Position numbers and translations under genes: made by a program. Under the pieces are notes generated by a model. That model was given only the letters and a program-made list of their open reading frames with translations, was not told where the DNA came from and did not search any database. This document shows, in pieces, positions 1 to 9,992 of a stretch of 38,189 nt of DNA. This DNA is from Deltaproteobacteria bacterium (GTDB taxonomy: Bacteria; Desulfobacterota; Binatia; UTPRO1): NCBI GenBank assembly GCA_020848745.1, contig JADLHM010000023.1, positions 1 to 38,189 on the forward strand, in the 5' to 3' direction. Positions within the stretch are counted from its first letter, which is position 1; each line of letters starts with the position of its first letter.

Positions 1-17
1 CGGGATTCCCGTCAGGC

Positions 18-63
18 TGTTACCTCGGTGTTACCTTGGAGAGTCGAATCGCTCGAGGTAACA
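18..63. repeat. Three 11-bp repeats beside tRNA-Arg
   Basis: The motif TGTTACCTYGG occurs twice in tandem (18-28 and 29-39, one mismatch between them) and once inverted at 53-63 (10 of 11 bases matching). The outer pair also forms an 8-bp inverted repeat, TGTTACCT at 29-36 and AGGTAACA at 56-63. The cluster lies 22 bp beyond the 3' end of tRNA-Arg. Repeated short sites next to a tRNA 3' end resemble integrase arm-type or excisionase sites of an attachment region, but no integrase gene is visible in the window. A regulator binding site is an alternative. Confidence 0.45.
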
Positions 64-85
64 TCGCAACTGGCTGGAATGACAG

Positions 86-159
86 CGCGCCCGGGGTGAA
101 TCGAACACCCAACCTACAGATTCGAAGTCTGCCGCTCTATCCAATTGAGCTACGGGCGC
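86..159 (-). tRNA. tRNA-Arg (anticodon TCG)
   Basis: Read on the minus strand, a full cloverleaf folds. The 7-bp acceptor stem is GCGCCCG with CGGGCGC. The D-arm holds AGCTCAATTGGATAGAGC. The anticodon loop is CTTCGAA with anticodon TCG at 125-123. The T-arm is GGGTG-TTCGATT-CACCC. It reads CGA arginine codons. CCA is not encoded: the bases after the discriminator are CTG. The tRNA is 74 nt without CCA. Confidence 0.95.
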
Positions 160-214
160 AGGCGTTGCAGGTGGAGTACTTAGCGCGAGTCCGAGTCCTG
201 TGCCAACATGCAGG

Positions 215-604
215 TCACCACACGCAAGCATCGACGTGCCGAGTGATCGCGTCGTCGCAGGTGACGAGCCTGGCTTCGAGCCGGCGGGCCTGCACGATCA
301 GCATCCGGTCGAACGGATCGTCGTGGGGCAGGCTCAGGGATCCCGCCGCGACGGCGTCGTCCGCCTCGATGGCGACGGTCATGAAACCCCACTTCTTATG
401 GAGCTCTTGGTGGCGGGCAAGGTAGCTGTCGACTCCGCTCAGTCGACCGCGCCGGCGCTTGATCGCGATCTCCCACAAGGATGCCGCCGAAACCGCCGTC
501 GTATTCCGCGGACTCTCGATCACCCGTCGCGCGGCCCTGCCGAGCTCGGGCGCATCAGCCATCCACCAAAGGAGCGCGCAGGTATCGAGGAGGTACGCGC
601 TCAT
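215..604 (-). CDS. VapC-like PIN-domain toxin
   Basis: This 129-aa protein is a type II toxin-antitoxin ribonuclease of the PIN (VapC) family, which cleaves RNA using a Mg-binding acidic cluster. The acidic residues are visible in order: Asp in LLDTCALLWW near residue 7, Glu in SLWEIAIK near 46, Asp in DDPFDRMLIVQA near 97 and Asp in VTCDDAI near 114. Length is normal for the family. Its start overlaps the stop of the upstream antitoxin by 4 bp (ATGA at 601-604), so the pair is translationally coupled. It lies beside tRNA-Arg, a common landing place for accessory modules. Family call is firm; the RNA target is unknown. Confidence 0.9.
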   Translation of the reverse strand: MSAYLLDTCALLWWMADAPELGRAARRVIESPRNTTAVSAASLWEIAIKRRRGRLSGVDSYLARHQELHKKWGFMTVAIEADDAVAAGSLSLPHDDPFDRMLIVQARRLEARLVTCDDAITRHVDACVW

Positions 605-822
605 CCCCAGTCCGTATCGTCCGAGCCGACAGGTCCGAGCACGTCACCCGAGATCTGCCCGCGGAACGCACCAGCTTTCCGCTCGACGGGTTCGACGATC
701 GGGACGAGCCGCGCGTAGGGTTTCCCGGCTTTGGCGATGATGACCTCCTCCCCCTTGTGCGCACGCTCCAGCAACTCCGAGAACCGCGTCTTCGCTTCAT
801 GGATGTTCGCCCGTACGGCCAT
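601..822 (-). CDS. Phd/YefM-type antitoxin
   Basis: A 73-aa protein with the Phd/YefM pattern: MAVRANIHEAKTRFSELLER gives the short beta strand and helix of the DNA-binding fold, followed by the GEEVIIAKAGKPYARLVPI strand-turn core. The acidic C-terminus (SDDTDWG) fits the segment that wraps the toxin. It would bind the PIN toxin encoded immediately downstream and repress its own promoter. The ATG at 822 is 10 bp from a pair of direct repeats that could be its operator. Confidence 0.88.
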   Translation of the reverse strand: MAVRANIHEAKTRFSELLERAHKGEEVIIAKAGKPYARLVPIVEPVERKAGAFRGQISGDVLGPVGSDDTDWG

Positions 823-831
823 GCTCAGACA

Positions 832-859
832 CTTAGTCCACCGAGCGGGCTAAGTCCAC
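832..859 (-). promoter_or_regulatory. Candidate operator of the toxin-antitoxin pair
   Basis: Two direct copies of CTWAGTCCAC (832-841 and 850-859; one mismatch) sit just upstream of the antitoxin start on the minus strand, 18 bp apart from start to start, close to two helical turns. Phd/YefM antitoxins typically bind short repeats over their own promoter, so this is a plausible autoregulatory site. The core promoter hexamers are poor (TGGACT, 17 bp, TAAGTG). Confidence 0.4.
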
Positions 860-1207
860 GCAGCTTCGGCGAGCTCGCCGACGGCCGCAAGGGGTTGCGC
901 CTCGAGTGCGGCCTGGAATGCTCGTCGTTCCGGGATCCCGAGCACCCTCACGAGATCCGACGCGCGCGGGAGCGCGCGAGAGCTCTTCGTACCGGGGCGC
1001 GGGCAGCGGCACGATCTTCACCGGATCGGTCTGCACGGCGGGCAGGAGGAGGCCGCTCAGGACCGCGATGATGCCCTGCTCGTCGCTGTCCGGCTGATAG
1101 CCGTCGAACACCTTCACGTGCGGCCCGGCGCCGGCGCCGGTGATGATCTGCGAAGGATTCGCTTGGTCCGGGTCACACGCGAACGCCGTGCGAGATGCCG
1201 CGACGCC
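850..1207 (-). pseudogene. Frameshifted C-terminal remnant with an FG-GAP/VCBS-like motif
   Basis: On the minus strand an open frame without a clear start reads PSQIITGAGAGPHVKVFDGY near 1120-1160. This resembles the IITGAGxGxxPHVKVFDG signature of FG-GAP/VCBS repeat proteins. The frame continues through LLLPAVQTDPVKIVPLPAPR to about 985. The plausible protein then continues in the +1 frame (ASDLVRVLGIPERR, ending ELAEAAWT and TAG at 850), implying a 1-base indel near 965-985. In the original frame the rest is arginine-rich and low in information. No ATG or RBS starts the frame, and TGA closes it upstream near 1207. I interpret it as the decayed tail of a larger secreted protein. A genuine 94-aa gene starting at GTG 1117 is the alternative. 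Confidence 0.4.
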
Positions 1208-1220
1208 GCCAGCCGCCGCC

Positions 1221-1619
1221 CTACTTCATCGCGGTCGCTTCGATCTCGACCATGAGAGCCGGGTGGAAGAGCCGGGCGACGCCGAGGAGCGTCGACGCGG
1301 GCCGGCAGCTCGCCTCGGCGAGGCGCATGAGCCCGCCGGCGGCGGCACCCTGCATGAAAGCGTCGATGTCGGTCGTGTAGTAGTTCAGGCGCACGACATC
1401 GGTGAGGTCGAAGCCGCCCGCGACGAGCACCGTCTCGAGGTTCGCGACGGCCTGCCGGAGCTGGGCGGCCATGTCGCCGGCGTGCAGCGGGGCGCCGTTG
1501 GCGTCCACCGAGGTTTGTCCCGAGCAGACGAGCGTGCGCTTCGCGGGGCCGAGCTCCATGGCCTGCACGAAACCCATCGCGTCCTGCCACGTCCACGGAT
1601 TGATGATGCGTCGTTCCAT
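1221..1619 (-). CDS. RidA (YjgF/UK114) family protein
   Basis: This 132-aa protein is of usual length for the RidA family, trimeric proteins that hydrolyse reactive enamine/imine intermediates or act as related deaminases. Visible motifs include TLVCSGQTSVDANG in the first half, AVANLETVLVAGGFDLTDVV in the central helix, and RPASTLLGVARLFHPALMVE with the terminal IEATA strand. Archetypal RidA has PARSCV with a catalytic arginine at the third position. Here the segment is RPASTL, so it probably belongs to one of the other Rid subfamilies and may lack classic imine deaminase activity. The ATG at 1619 gives the canonical N-terminus; the frame remains open upstream but that part is arginine-rich shadow. 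Confidence 0.88.
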   Translation of the reverse strand: MERRIINPWTWQDAMGFVQAMELGPAKRTLVCSGQTSVDANGAPLHAGDMAAQLRQAVANLETVLVAGGFDLTDVVRLNYYTTDIDAFMQGAAAGGLMRLAEASCRPASTLLGVARLFHPALMVEIEATAMK

Positions 1620-1746
1620 GGGCGGGGAAACTAGGCGATCCGACGGGGCAAAGCCAGGCGGACCACGCGTTTTCCATGGCGCTCGCGCGCGCCGCGATCG
1701 GACCCGTCCGCCTCCGACGCCACCCTGCGTCATGGGACTGCCTCTC

Positions 1747-1776
1747 TTGACACCGTCATCCCTACCGGCGATTTTC
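1747..1776 (+). promoter_or_regulatory. Possible sigma-70 type promoter
   Basis: A perfect TTGACA lies at 1747-1752. The best -10 match, ATTTTC, follows after 18 bp at 1771-1776, about 40 bp before the ATG of the small secreted protein. The -35 is striking in this GC-rich background, but the -10 is weak. Confidence 0.3.
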
Positions 1777-1815
1777 CGCCCTCGTTCCGACACTCCCCCA
1801 CACGAGGTTCGATCG

Positions 1816-2214
1816 ATGCGCACTCTCCGATTGCTCGGCATGCTCACCCTTCTCACCGCGCTCGCTCCCGCGCCGGCACGCGCGGAGTTCGACTTCACCG
1901 TCGAGGTGCTTCCGTCGTCGTCGAAAGCCATCCGGATGGAGCGCACGGGCCCGGCTCGGGACTTCGTCCAGCGCGCGGCGGTCTACCTGCGCTACGTGCC
2001 GCTGAAGTCCGGGCAGCGCGTCTTTCCGGCCTTCATCAACACCCACAACTACCTCACGTGCGCCGACAAGCCCGAGAAGAAATGGTACCTCGAGAACGTG
2101 AGCCGCGTGGACTACGACAAGGGGACGGGAATCGCGGTCTACGGATTCTTCTTCAGCCGGCCGGAGTGCGACGGGCCGGTCTTCCATATGGAGGCGGTCA
2201 CCACCGAATCCTGA
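1816..2214 (+). CDS. Small secreted protein of unknown function
   Basis: A 132-aa protein starting MRTLRLLGMLTLLTALAPAPARA, a clear Sec signal peptide with an AxA cleavage site near residue 23. The mature domain of about 109 aa is beta-rich, with aromatic patches (KKWYLENVSRVDY, GIAVYGFFFSRPEC) and two cysteines (LTCAD and RPECDG) that could form a disulfide in the periplasm. The ATG at 1816 is chosen over the longer open frame because it starts exactly at the signal peptide. I do not recognise the family. It stands alone, convergent with cysS. Confidence 0.75.
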   Translation: MRTLRLLGMLTLLTALAPAPARAEFDFTVEVLPSSSKAIRMERTGPARDFVQRAAVYLRYVPLKSGQRVFPAFINTHNYLTCADKPEKKWYLENVSRVDYDKGTGIAVYGFFFSRPECDGPVFHMEAVTTES

Positions 2215-2244
2215 CGCCGAGCCGCCGCGCGGAGCGTCGTACCC

Positions 2245-3708
<1,464 letters not shown>

Positions 3709-3721
3709 TCGAGCCGTCGCG

Positions 3722-5674
<1,953 letters not shown>

Positions 5675-5748
5675 GCAACGCCTCCGGAGGTGGGGTGCGA
5701 GCAGACTTCTCTGCCGCAAGCGCCGCTGTCAACCCTCGTTGCGCGCGC

Positions 5749-5933
5749 GGTAGTGGGTCAGTTCGATGGGGGGCGACGCGGGACGAAGCCGATCCGTCTT
5801 CGTCGCCGGCCCGGCGCGCCCGAACTCGCTCGCTCCGCTCGCTCAAACAGCGGGCGCGCTGATCGGGCCGGCTCCTCGCCGGATGCCTCGGCTCTCGTCC
5901 CGACGTCGCCCCCCATCGAACTGACCCACTACC
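5749..5933. mobile_element. Palindromic MITE-like element, copy 1 (185 bp)
   Basis: The ends are inverted repeats of 38 and 39 nt starting GGTAGTGGGTCAGTTCGATG (5749-5786 and 5895-5933). They pair perfectly except for a one-base bulge. The element is flanked by 8-bp direct repeats GCGCGCGC (5741-5748 and 5934-5941), consistent with a target-site duplication. The centre is 73 bp longer than in copy 2 (extra segment 5810-5882, bounded by CGCCGG repeats). That extra segment builds a nested stem: GCCGGCCCG/CGGGCCGGC (5805-5813 and 5864-5872), then GCGCGCCCG/CGGGCGCGC (5814-5822 and 5851-5859). There is no transposase. It could be mobilised in trans by an IS that makes 8-bp duplications. The open frame through it is not a gene. 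Confidence 0.8.
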
Positions 5934-6024
5934 GCGCGCGCCGACGGGGCGGACGACGCGGCTCACGCCATGGCGTCGGCGCACGTTGGTTGCCCTCGCC
6001 TACCACCATTGTTATGCGAGCCGC

Positions 6025-6873
6025 GTGGCGGCAGCGCGCGCGCGGCGACTCCTCGTCATCGTGGCGACGACGCTCGTGGTCGCGGCCGTCACGGCGGACG
6101 CGGCCGACGACGCGCCGATCGAGCCGGGCGCGGCCGCGCGCGCCGACCCGGCTCTGCCGCCGGCGTCCGACGCGCGGCCGCGCTCGGTGAACCTCTGGCC
6201 GCTCTTCCAGTACGAGTCCGATCCCGCCGCCCGCACGCGCCGCGTCCGGATCTTCGGCCCGCTCATCGAATACCGCTCCGACGCCGAGCGGCAGGCGTTC
6301 GCGGTGCGGCCGTTCGTCTCGATCGACCAGGCGCGCGTCGGCCACGACGACCACGTGAGCTTCCTCGGTCCGGTCCTGCGCTCGCACTGGGGGCAGACGG
6401 AGCAGGTCACGAGCGGCCTCGGCGGCCTCTTCACCTACCGCACCCGCACGAGCGCCGACGGGCTCACGCTCGAAGCGCAGGACGTGCGCCTCCGGCCGGT
6501 CTACTTCTACAGCTGGAAGAGCTCCGAGCCCGCCGGACGGATCGTCGGACGGATCTCGGTGATCCCGCTCTACGCGGACATCGACGACTTCCTCGGCTAC
6601 GAGCGGGTCGAGATGGTCGCCTTCCCCGCGTACCTGCACGTGCAGCGGCCGTCGCTCGACCGTTACTACTATCCGTACCCGATCATCAGCCGCGACGGCC
6701 CCGAGGGGAGCGGCTACCGTCTCTGGCCGTTCCCGCTCCGCGACCGCCGGGGCCGCCGCGTCGAGCGCGGCGCGGCCGCGAATGCCGCCGACGCCGAGCG
6801 CGAGACCTACTTCCCCGTCATGCGCGACGAGCTCGAGGCGACCGCCCCGCCACCCGCGGCGGAGCCGTCCTAG
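6025..6873 (+). CDS. Secreted beta-rich protein of unknown function
   Basis: A 282-aa protein with a Sec-type leader (VAAARARRLLVIVATTLVVAAVTADA) and a mature region rich in aromatic-arginine strands: NLWPLFQYESD, RIFGPLIEYRSD, VRPFVSID, VYFYSWKSSE, DRYYYPYPIISRD, YRLWPFPLRDRR. Recurrent W/Y-P-F/L patches at fairly even spacing look like repeated beta strands of an envelope protein, possibly a beta-propeller or surface lipoprotein-like fold. No cysteine for lipidation is seen. GTG at 6025 gives the best signal peptide; a TTG at 5986 is an alternative. The gene starts about 90 bp after MITE copy 1. I cannot assign a function. Confidence 0.7.
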   Translation: MAAARARRLLVIVATTLVVAAVTADAADDAPIEPGAAARADPALPPASDARPRSVNLWPLFQYESDPAARTRRVRIFGPLIEYRSDAERQAFAVRPFVSIDQARVGHDDHVSFLGPVLRSHWGQTEQVTSGLGGLFTYRTRTSADGLTLEAQDVRLRPVYFYSWKSSEPAGRIVGRISVIPLYADIDDFLGYERVEMVAFPAYLHVQRPSLDRYYYPYPIISRDGPEGSGYRLWPFPLRDRRGRRVERGAAANAADAERETYFPVMRDELEATAPPPAAEPS

Positions 6874-6912
6874 CGCCGGCGCGACGCTCCGGAGCGGACG
6901 GCCCGCAGCGAC

Positions 6913-8112
6913 TCAGCGCGGGATCACGCCGGCCGCGCGGAGCGCCGCGAGCGCGGCGTCGTCGATGCCCGCCTCGCGCAGCACCGCCTCGGTGTCCCCG
7001 CCGAGCGCGGGCGCCGGACGACGCGGGGCGCGCGGCGCGCCGCCGAAGCCGACCGGGCTCGCGACCGCGCGCTGCGTCCCGCCGTCACGGGTCGGCACGT
7101 CGACGAAGGCACCGGCGGCGAGCATCTGCGGATCGGCGGCCACCTCGTCGAGCGACTGCACCGGCGCCCACCAGACGCCCTCGCGATCGAAGCGCTCGGC
7201 CCACTCGGCGAGCGGCCGCGTCGCGAAGGTCCGATCGAGCTCCGCGATGAGCGCGCGGCATTCCCGCCGCCGCTCACGCGCGCTCGCGAAGCGCGGGTCG
7301 GCGAGCAGATCCTCACGCCCGACGCTCCGGGCGACGCCCGGGAAGTGGCGATCGGCCTCGAGCCCGATCAGCCAGAACCACCGGCCGCAGCCGGCGCGAT
7401 AGGAGTTCACGAGCGGCGTCTCGACCTCGGTGCGAGGCACGGGCGCCTTGATCTTCCCGAATGCGAGCTGGATGCCGAGATCCCACCCGAGGCAGTAGGC
7501 GCCCGTGCGCAGGAGCGAGGTCTCGACGACCCGCCCGCGTCCCGACCGCACCCGCTCCAGGAGCGCCGCGAGGATGCCCGCGACGGTCGCGAGCGCGGTC
7601 ACGTGGTCGCCGAAGCCGCCGCGGATCTGCGGCGGAGGCGCCCCATCCGGCGCCGGGGTCCGCGCGACGCCCGAGCGCGCCCAGAACGCGCCGACGTCGT
7701 AGCCGGGCCGGTCGCGCTCGGGACCGGTCTGGCCGTAGCCGGTGATGCCGGCGTACACGAGACGCGGGAAGCGCGCGGCGAGCGTCTCCGCGTCGAAGCC
7801 GAGGCGCGCGAGCGCGTCGGGCCGGAAGTTCGTCACGAAGACGTCCGCGGCGGCGAGGAGCCGGTACGCCGCGTCGCGGCCCGCGGTGTCGCGTACGTCG
7901 AGCACGACGCTCCGCTTACCGCGGTTGTCGAGATCGAAGGGCGGATTGCGGTCGACCTTGCTGCCGGTCGCGAGCCGGAAGAAGGCGCGCATCGGGTCGC
8001 CGGCGGGCGGCTCGATCTTCACGACGTCCGCGCCCCAGTCGGCGAGAATGCCGGCCGCGGCCGGCCCAGCGACCCACAGACCCATTTCGATGACGCGCGT
8101 TCCGTCGAGCAT
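6913..8112 (-). CDS. Family III CoA-transferase (CaiB/BaiF)
   Basis: A 399-aa member of the CaiB/BaiF (formyl-CoA transferase) family, enzymes that move CoA between carboxylic acids through an aspartyl-CoA anhydride. N-terminal LDGTRVIEMG...AGILADWGADVVKIEPP is diagnostic. The RPGYDVGAFWARSG segment near residue 135 carries the expected catalytic aspartate, and LVYAGITGYGQTG precedes it. Length is normal. ATG at 8112 has GGAGG 6 bp upstream (minus strand). The substrate is unknown. It is convergent with the secreted protein gene, and MITE copy 2 begins 64 bp beyond its start codon. Confidence 0.92.
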   Translation of the reverse strand: MLDGTRVIEMGLWVAGPAAAGILADWGADVVKIEPPAGDPMRAFFRLATGSKVDRNPPFDLDNRGKRSVVLDVRDTAGRDAAYRLLAAADVFVTNFRPDALARLGFDAETLAARFPRLVYAGITGYGQTGPERDRPGYDVGAFWARSGVARTPAPDGAPPPQIRGGFGDHVTALATVAGILAALLERVRSGRGRVVETSLLRTGAYCLGWDLGIQLAFGKIKAPVPRTEVETPLVNSYRAGCGRWFWLIGLEADRHFPGVARSVGREDLLADPRFASARERRRECRALIAELDRTFATRPLAEWAERFDREGVWWAPVQSLDEVAADPQMLAAGAFVDVPTRDGGTQRAVASPVGFGGAPRAPRRPAPALGGDTEAVLREAGIDDAALAALRAAGVIPR

Positions 8113-8175
8113 GGTGGCCTCCGCGCGTGGACCCGACACCGATCGCGAGGGCGCGTCAAGCAGCACCGGCGGCGG

Positions 8176-8287
8176 GGTAGTGGGTCAGTTCGATGGGAGG
8201 CGACGCGGGACGAAGCCGATCCGTCTTCGTCGCCGGATGCCTCGGCTCTCGTCCCGACGTCGCCTCCCATCGAACTGACCCACTACC
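8176..8287. mobile_element. Palindromic MITE-like element, copy 2 (112 bp)
   Basis: Same terminal inverted repeats as copy 1 (left arm from GGTAGTGGGTCAGTTCGATG, right arm ending CTGACCCACTACC), in the same orientation. It is flanked by 8-bp direct repeats GGCGGCGG (8168-8175 and 8288-8295), a different target sequence from copy 1. The core AGCCGATCCG...CCTCGGCT is also partly self-complementary, so the whole element folds into one hairpin. It differs from copy 1 by lacking the 73-bp centre and by a matched change in both arms (GGGAGG with CCTCCC instead of GGGGGG with CCCCCC). It sits between the CoA-transferase start and the downstream side of the cysteine-rich gene. Confidence 0.82.
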
Positions 8288-8357
8288 GGCGGCGGAGGGG
8301 CGCTACGCGCGCACGCGCAGGGTTGGCCGTATCCGACACCCGGGCCCGAAATGCGAC

Positions 8358-8389
8358 GGGCCGGCCGCGTCTTTCAACGAGGCCGGCCC
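8358..8389 (-). terminator. Hairpin terminator of the cysteine-rich gene
   Basis: A perfect 9-bp stem GGGCCGGCC/GGCCGGCCC (8358-8366 and 8381-8389) with a 14-nt loop lies 37 bp past the stop of the minus-strand cysteine-rich gene. No long T-run follows on the minus strand (GTCGCATTTC), so it is a strong GC hairpin rather than a textbook intrinsic terminator. Confidence 0.5.
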
Positions 8390-8426
8390 GTTCGTTACCG
8401 ACTACCTGGGGCTCTACGCGACGGGC

Positions 8427-9833
8427 TCAGTCGCGTTCGCAGTCCCGCATGCAGTGGCGGAAGAGCCGCTGCGCCTTCCTGTTCGCCCGCTCGGTCTTGG
8501 CGCCGCGCTCGAGCATGGCGCGGTACTTCGCGTTCACCGTGACCTCGCACTGCTCGCCGCAGGTCGGCGCGGGGGCGATGCCGCAGCCGTCGAGGCACGT
8601 ATCGAGGGCGGCCGTCGCCTCGGCGTCGCAGGTCGCCTCGTCGGTCCCGGCGGCGATGCACTGCGTCCGCTGCGCGGCGGCCGCGGCCTCGCAGTCGTTG
8701 GCGCACGTGTCCGGCGGGGGCGGCACGCAGCGCCTGGCGACGCACTCCTCGAGCACGCCGGCCCGCTTCTCGGCGCAGGCATCGGCGCCGCCGTCCTTCT
8801 TCAGACAACGCCGCTCGGCGCGCGCCGCCTTCTTGTCGCAGCGCTCCTCGCACGGAGGCGGCACGTCGCAGTGCATGGCGACGCAGCGCTCGAACACCTC
8901 GCGCGCGGCCGCCTTGCAGTCTTCCTCGGTGCCGCCCGCTTCGAGGCAGCGGCCGAGCGCGTCGCTCGCGTGGTCTTCGCAGCGCTCCTCGCACGACGGT
9001 TTCGGCGGCTCGCTGCCCTCGCAGTGCTCTTCGATGCAGTGGCGCGCCTTCTCCTCGACGCGCGCCTTGCACATCTCCTCGCTGCAGCCGTCCTCGATGC
9101 AGTCGTCGAGCTTCTCGCGCGCTTGGGCGGCGCACCGCTCGGGGCAGGTCGGCTCGGTCTCGGTGCACTGCTCGGCGATGCACGCCGCGCGCGCGACCTC
9201 GGCCGCCGCCACGCAGTCCTCCTGGGTGCCGCCGCCCGCAAGACACTCCTCGATCTGCGCCTCGGCGTTCGCCTGGCAGGTTTCCTCGCAGCTCGGCGCC
9301 GGCGCCGTGCAGCGCTCGTCGATGCACATCTGCAGCGCCTCGGCACGGAGCTGGCCGCAGAGGTCGGCGCTGTAGCCCTCCTCCAGGCAATGCGCCCGCG
9401 CCTCGTCGGCGCGGTGCTCGCACCGGTCCTCGCACGTGGGCTCGGGCTCCGGCTCGGGATCGTCGCACTCCTCCGCGATGCAGCGCGCGAGCTTCTCCTG
9501 CCGGAGCGCCGCGCAGTCCTCCTCGCCGCCGCCGTTCTCGAGGCACTGGTCGCGGTGGGCGTTGGCCGCGAGCTCGCACTGGTCGGGACACGACGGCTCG
9601 GGGGCCTCGCAGTGCTCGTCGATGCACGCGGCGACCGCCGCGACGGCGACCTCGACGCAGTCGGCCTCGCCGCCGCCTTCCTCGCGGCACGCCGCGAAGA
9701 CGGAGGCGCCGTGGCTCTCGCACTCGGCGACGCATGCGGGATCTTGATCGCCGCCGAAGGTCGCGCGGGCGGGCGATGCCGCCGCGACCATTCCGAGAGC
9801 GAGCGATGCGATGAAGAGTGCCATGGAGCGCAT
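8427..9833 (-). CDS. Secreted cysteine-repeat protein (nine repeats)
   Basis: A 468-aa protein with a signal peptide (residues 1-24, ending SPARA). The rest is nine tandem units of about 46-52 aa from residue 34 onward. Eight units share C-x3-C-x10-C-x9-C-x10-C-x4-C, with a GGGxxxD-type turn in the x9 segment and Pro/Glu/Asp-rich linkers (EAPEPS, DDPEPEPEPT, TAPAPS) between units. Unit 5 has one extra Cys, unit 8 has x3 at the end, and unit 9 has lost the third and fourth Cys and becomes basic (RANRKAQRLFRHC). Each unit is probably a helical hairpin held by three disulfides, giving a beads-on-a-string extracellular protein. The ATG at 9833 has a GAGGAGG 8 bp upstream. I do not recognise the family; adhesion, metal binding or matrix roles are possible. 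Confidence 0.9.
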   Translation of the reverse strand: MRSMALFIASLALGMVAAASPARATFGGDQDPACVAECESHGASVFAACREEGGGEADCVEVAVAAVAACIDEHCEAPEPSCPDQCELAANAHRDQCLENGGGEEDCAALRQEKLARCIAEECDDPEPEPEPTCEDRCEHRADEARAHCLEEGYSADLCGQLRAEALQMCIDERCTAPAPSCEETCQANAEAQIEECLAGGGTQEDCVAAAEVARAACIAEQCTETEPTCPERCAAQAREKLDDCIEDGCSEEMCKARVEEKARHCIEEHCEGSEPPKPSCEERCEDHASDALGRCLEAGGTEEDCKAAAREVFERCVAMHCDVPPPCEERCDKKAARAERRCLKKDGGADACAEKRAGVLEECVARRCVPPPPDTCANDCEAAAAAQRTQCIAAGTDEATCDAEATAALDTCLDGCGIAPAPTCGEQCEVTVNAKYRAMLERGAKTERANRKAQRLFRHCMRDCERD

Positions 9834-9992
9834 GGGGGATCCTCCTCGAGAGCTCGGCCGAAGCCGTGAATTCGCGATCGACCGAAGGAGCAAGGGGCGT
9901 GCCCCCCGCGAACGGCCGGCGGCGCCGCGATTTGCCGACGCTCGCCGCCCGGGGGGTCGGGGCCGACCACGCAGACGCGCGTCGACCGCGTG

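Noticed and set aside
5741-5748. Reading GCGCGCGC around MITE copy 1 as conclusive target duplication on its own
   Set aside because: GCGCGCGC is common in this genome and could match by chance. The case rests mainly on copy 2, where GGCGGCGG also flanks the same element ends exactly.
5749-5933. Open frame reading through MITE copy 1 into the secreted protein region
   Set aside because: The frame exists because the palindrome lacks stops in that phase; the same peptide appears in copy 2, so it is not evidence of a gene.
8427-9833. Regular repeats in DNA of the cysteine-rich gene resembling a CRISPR array
   Set aside because: The periodicity is about 140-155 bp and follows the codon pattern of a protein repeat. 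There are no identical short direct repeats with unique spacers and no cas genes.
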